Origin: Phlegmacium glaucopus
Taxonomy: Eukaryota > Basidiomycota > Agaricomycetes > Agaricales > Cortinariaceae
Assembly: GCA_015039465.1 (NCBI GenBank)
Contig: MU130373.1
Location: forward strand, 1-52,149
Direction of reading: 5' to 3'
DNA length: 52,149 bases
The notes under the pieces were generated by a model. The model ran no database searches. It worked only from the letters and a program-made list of their open reading frames with translations, and had not been told where the DNA came from. The stretch's first letter is position 1. Each line of letters starts with the position of its first letter. The position numbers and the translations under genes are program-made. Shown piece after piece: positions 48,172-52,149 of the stretch.

Positions 48172-48413
48172 TGATGGGGTCGCCGGTGCATTATTTTCAT
48201 TGCCGTGGTGCATCAGTATATATTTTCTTAGTTTTTTGTCCTTGTCAAATTGTGTCCTCGTTCTTGTTGATCATCACTTAGCCTATGTTTCTTTTTATTG
48301 TATCTCACTATTTTCTTGCTTGAATAAATATTTCTTGTTATTGTTCATTGCAATGGACTGTACAGTATCCAGTGACTGGCACGGTCTGACTCAGTGGCCC
48401 CTACACCGGCACC
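48172..48413. other. Spacer between convergent units Y and Z
   Basis: T-rich 3' flank of unit Y; no gene. AATAAA lies near 48324, a possible polyadenylation signal for Y. Confidence 0.4.
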
Positions 48414-50743
48414 TCACCTCCAATGTTTTCCCTTGGCACCATACTTTTGAGCCTCTTCTATTGCTAATAGTTCTGCAGTCTTTCCTTTACGCCTTGGTGA
48501 TACCTGTACTTGTGTGCATTTTGAGAGTGTGAGCAACTCCACAGGTGGATTTAGTGCCAGTGCCGGGTCACAATCTAATGCTGGGTCTGAGGTGGCTGCC
48601 GGGCCACAGGCTGGTGCCAGGTCTATTGTAAGGAATGGAGAACTCGTGAACACGGATTATGGACAACATCACATCATGTGACTTATGTCACAAAGACTTT
48701 CGGACTTTAGTAGTGTACTTTCTCATGTCTCGTTTTGGTATTGTTCAGGCCACTCCGCGAGTGGCCTGCTTGGTCTGTGGCTCGCATTGTCTCGTATTTA
48801 GTATAAAATCAGTAGAATAAAACACAAAATATCATCTTCCCTTCTTTCTTATAAACAAGTACTAAAGTTGTACTATTAAGAAATAAGAAGTTCAAACCTG
48901 TTAGACAACCGTAACAAGAGTTAAGCTGTAGTGATATCAGCTTAACCCATCGTTTGGTCATCTCTTGATATCTGTGGCATCTGAACTCGTAGCATCATAC
49001 TATCTTACATCATCTCCCAGAGGTTGCCTGGGTCACAGGCTGGTGCCGAGTCACAATCTAATGCCAGCTCCGAGGTTGCTTCCAGGCCACAGGCTGGTGC
49101 CAGGTCAAAGGCTGCCGGGTCAAATGCCCTGGCTACCTGTGATGCCGGTGCCAGAGGGTCTGCCGACTGTGATGGTGCCGGATATCCCCAGAGGTGGTGG
49201 CCTGGGTCAAAGGCTGGTGCTAGCTCAAATGCCCGGGGTTGTGCTATGAGTGCAGGTGCCGGAGGGGGGACTACGTTGCTGGGTGGCAGAGCATCCATCA
49301 ATAGCATAGTAAACAGCATGTTCTCATCCAGTCCCGGCTCTAATGACGGATCCAGATTGACCGGTGGATCCACGTTGTATGCCAGATCTAGTGTCAAACT
49401 TGGCAACGCACTGGGCTCCACAGATTGCAGATTCAATGGATCTTGTAAGACTGTGGGTATGACTGAGCCAATTGTATTGAAGGAATACGGTGCGTCTTGT
49501 ATCACTTGTTCCAAGTTTATAACTCGGCTATCTGCGGCTGTCCAAGTCTTTGTCTGAGGCTTTCTCTGAGTCTTTTTTTTCAGTGCCGGTGCCGGCTCAT
49601 CGGCATTCATATCCATATATCTTGCCTCACGGAGAAACCCTTTTTTGCGACTATATAGTATTGTTTTGAATCGAAATGCATCTTGAATTCCATGTGTTGT
49701 CTGCCATGCTGCAATATGTTCAAAAAATTGAATCATCGCCTCATGCTTCATCGACTGGGGGTCACTGAGGCTTATGCCACGTGGAAGATATTTGGCGCGA
49801 ATGAAGTCTGATTGCTTCAGTGCCAGCCGCCCAAAAGGTGCCTGACAATCTTTGTCTCTTGATGCAAGTCCTAAGGAGGATCAATAGTACGACTCCGGCA
49901 GAGAACAGTTTTACATATGGTAATGTTGTGTGATATATGCACGATAGAGTCGTTCCAGATCATCCTTTGGGATTTTGTCCCAGGAGGATTGGCATGGAAA
50001 TATTGGGAAGCCATCATCATCTACTTGAATTGTGAGGGTCTCTTGTCCCGAAGCAAGGCCGGTGCCGGTGCCGGTAGGACCAGACTTCAGTCCCTGAAAA
50101 CTCTTGATGTACTCCAGCAGTGTCCATTTGATTTCTGTGACCTTGGCCTCATTGATGTCCTCAAAGGACTTCAAATATACACCCAGAGTACTGGCTATGT
50201 TGTCATGTCTGAAACTTGTCAGTGCAACAGGCTGGCATAAGACAACCTGGCACTTACATTTCGATCGCCGTTTGCCCGTTCTTGCGGGTGTAAACGACCA
50301 CAGAGATCGATAATAATCCCATCTTATGATAGTGCTCTCTTGTTGCTTGGGAGAATCGCCGATACCATTTATCTTCCGCAATTCTGTGACACATTAGTCT
50401 GCAGCCGGCAATGCGTTCCAGCGCCGGCACACTCAATTTCTCTGGAGTTCTTCCGGCAATCCCTGCTCCAACATTTTATCTGCCTCCTCTCTTAGCTCAG
50501 CCCTTGCTCTCTCTGTCATTTTGTCCAAAAGATTCTTTGCAGCTGTTGTACAATACGGGAACCACCCCGGCATGTTTGTGTCGGCCAGTTGATATCCATA
50601 ATGGATGCAATCTCCCTAAACACCGCCGACTGCCTGGTCCACCAAAGGAAGTTGGTAAGGCGGTATTTCCTGCCTTTATTCAATACGACCTTCTTGGGTG
50701 GACGCTGATATGACTCAAAATTGCATATGCATGGATTTTGCAA
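48414..50743 (-). pseudogene. Unit Z: uncharacterised Agaricomycete repeat-element gene
   Basis: Minus-strand blocks in order: IMDINWPTQTCRGGSRIVQQ; MTERARAELREEADKMLEQG; SVPALERIAGCRLMCHRIAE and HYHKMGLLSISVVVYTRKNG, ending at a GTAAGT donor (50258); EIKWTLLEYIKSFQGL, IQVDDDGFPIFP and DLERLYRAYITQHY; QAPFGRLALKQSDFIRAKYL, PRGISLSDPQSMKHEAMIQF, AFRFKTILYSRKKGFLREAR; then a low-complexity tail of AP and DP repeats. Order and motifs match an Agaricomycete family of unknown function that I have seen in many copies per genome. The N-terminus seems short. The tail is interrupted by a solo LTR (48677-49007) and resumes as LAPACGPAATSDPALDCDPA with a basic end. Several frame changes are not all explained by introns. 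Confidence 0.6.
48677..49007. mobile_element. Solo LTR, 331 bp, inserted in unit Z
   Basis: Begins TGTGACTTATGTCAC and is flanked by CATCA at 48672-48676 and 49008-49012; removing it rejoins the unit Z tail. It has a TATAAAATC box near 48811 and a hairpin GGCCACTCCGCGAGTGGCC near 48750. The right end is TCTTA rather than CA, so the boundary may be off by one or two bases. Confidence 0.7.
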
Positions 50744-51214
50744 ATTTTGTCTATTATTTCAGCATTATTAAATCAATAAGTGCACCCAACTGTTAAATAC
50801 AACTGATAATTAAATAACAGAATTGGAGTTGTATGCCCTACAACTGCTAATTACTGTTTCTGTTGACTCAAACACTTAGTAGTTTTTGAATATGGTCAAA
50901 TGACTATTTATTCAATGCTACAAAATAATATAGTCAAGAGTTAAAACCATAAACTCCATGATAACTCTATATTATATTCGCTCTCACCCGTCTCCCAACC
51001 TTCAACTTTGGGTCGATGTTGGTTAAATCCTTCATCCCGGTCCCTCACATATATTATATAAATAAAATAATACTATTCATGTCAACAATATCACATTGAC
51101 CGATCTCGCGGTGGAATTATGTATCCATTCCAGAGACCAAGTTAGGGGGTGACCACGGTAAAATTTTAATATTAATTCTATAAAAAATAATTAATCTATT
51201 AGTCACAAATTGAA
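50744..51214. other. AT-rich spacer, no gene
   Basis: Very AT-rich (ATAATTAAATAAC, AAAAAATAATTAATC); no motif TGCCGG, so outside the CCGGCA element. Nothing recognised. Confidence 0.5.
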
Positions 51215-51510
51215 TTCCACGGCCTCAGGTGACCTTAGGTCACCTCAGACGACCTCAGGTGACCTTAGGCCACCTTAGACGACCTCAGGTGACCTCCAGG
51301 CCACCTTAGACGACCTTAGACGACCTCAGGTGACCTCAGGTGACCTCAGACGGCCTCAGGTGACCTCAGACGACCTCAGGCCACCTGTTCAGGCGGCCTC
51401 AGACGACCTTACTCAGGCCTTTCTGAGGCCACCTTAAATGACCTGAGGTGACCTGACTGTTTAAACCGGATACAGTGTGACTTTTTCGGACCTGACCTCA
51501 GGCCACCTCA
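51215..51510. repeat. CCTCAGGTGACC word array
   Basis: About 25 alternating words of GACCTCAGGTGACC, GACCTTAGGCCACC and GACCTCAGACGACC type fill 51219-51500. They are partly self-complementary (GGTGACC, CCTNAGG). The layout matches subterminal arrays of the other hAT-like elements here. It probably marks the left end of an element extending beyond the window. Confidence 0.85.
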
Positions 51511-52149
51511 CATGTCAGGAGTGAATTGTGGAGTTGTTGTGAGTGTTCGAGACACTGTGACACTGTTTCAGTGTTTTTGAGCGAGAGTTTATATTAACTG
51601 AACTTGATTTAGTTTATTATAAAGACGTGGAGAACATGTGGAGAGTCTTAAGTTATCAGATAAAAAGGAACTGGTGAACGATTAAAGCTTGAGACCAAGT
51701 CTCGACATGAGTTATCTTTTACACCCCCCCTTCGTTCTCTATAGTTTTAGATGACATTGATGTCAAGACCAACGGAAATATATGTATGTTTATAAATGTT
51801 TTCCCCTTTATCGATCTTTTCAGAAATATGTTAGAGAAACTTTGTTTACTATGTTGACAGTCTCTGTCCATCTAATTAATTAACTAACTATCTATGAGAC
51901 CCGATGAGACCCAAACACTAATTAATTAGTGAGGGTGTAGTTGAGGACTCGGGTCTCAATATAACCAAAGTATACAGATAGTAAATAAAGGCTGCTAAAA
52001 GCCTTGCAAGGCTTTGAAAGGGTGCCATATTTAGAGTTGGCAAACCAGAGCATACTCGCGGACAAACCTTGAGGCTCGCTAAGAGGGTGCCAGATTTTGT
52101 AGCCGTACGAAACACACTGAAACGGGGGACACAAATCCATGACAAAGAC
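51511..52149. other. Window end, no recognised gene
   Basis: Contains the perfect 14-bp palindrome ACTAATTAATTAGT near 51918 and a small hairpin AAAGCCTTGCAAGGCTTT near 51998-52015. Minus-strand open stretches at 51918-52145 have no known domain. Confidence 0.4.

Larger units (their letters stand above)
41595..50700. mobile_element. Large CCGGCA-rich element with genes X, Y and Z
   Basis: Starts where gypsy RT breaks. The first 170 bp carry repeated words (ACTGTACCGAATGATACC, AGTGTGCCGAAGGATATGG, CTGTGCCGTTTGATACGG) like a subterminal array. The word TGCCGG or CCGGCA, or its CpG-decayed forms TGCTGG and CCAGCA, then recurs to about 50640, in spacer, intron and coding sequence alike; it is rare elsewhere in the window. 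Three gene-like units lie inside. I could not find the matching right terminus or a target duplication, so the right boundary is only where the motif ends. Confidence 0.55.

Overview
This window is the end of a fungal chromosome, almost certainly from an Agaricomycete (Basidiomycota). It opens with a telomere tract of CCCTAAA heptamers. Everything that follows looks subtelomeric: a RecQ-type telomere-linked helicase, then about 48 kb of nested and decayed transposons with a few islands of low-copy gene fragments. The assignment rests on the mobile families (Plavaka-type and hAT transposases, a KDZ-associated cysteine-cluster gene, an Agaricomycete-type Ty3/gypsy Gag-Pol), on short 47-78 bp introns, and on a MUB1/SamB-like and a BTB gene. 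No rRNA gene, complete tRNA gene or CRISPR array was seen.

Layout. 1-62 telomere; 81-3777 five-exon helicase truncated at its 5' end. 5.9-10.1 kb is a CpG-normal island with a P-type ATPase pseudogene and a MUB1/SamB-like fragment, bounded by a 30-bp palindrome. 10.8-13.4 kb holds tandem arrays and copy 1 of a 1-kb dispersed repeat. 14.8-17.2 kb holds hAT-like termini, a Tc1/mariner relic and a hAT relic. Two solo LTRs of exactly 578 bp (17263-17840, 22208-22785) flank a three-exon hAT transposase pseudogene and a ~172-bp satellite ending in a long inverted repeat. 23.9-25.5 kb is a KDZ-associated CxC gene relic. 25.6-28.8 kb is a second CpG-normal island with a polyketide synthase KS-AT pseudogene and an intact-looking BTB gene. 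29.0-29.8 kb is a 751-bp TIR element with an 8-bp target duplication. 32.7-34.55 kb is the 3' half of a Plavaka-type transposase. From about 34.6 kb a Ty3/gypsy element runs to 41.6 kb. It is split by a 1.9-kb hAT-like element that carries a palindromic 20-bp minisatellite, and by a complete non-autonomous LTR element lying on the minus strand. It is finally cut off by a large element (about 41.6-50.7 kb) saturated with the word TGCCGG/CCGGCA.

That last element is the best candidate for an undescribed system. It has an ~18-bp CCGGCA array and three gene-like units that I call X (minus), Y (plus, with a Zn2Cys6-type finger and a proline-rich tail) and Z (minus). X and Y are divergent from a 245-bp intergenic region. 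A 1-kb repeat and a 331-bp solo LTR have inserted into it.

Across the transposon genes nearly every internal stop is TGA, usually where an arginine (CGA) codon is expected. Paired repeat copies differ mainly at CpG sites. Together these point to CpG-directed C-to-T decay of repeats, while the two low-copy islands keep their CpGs.
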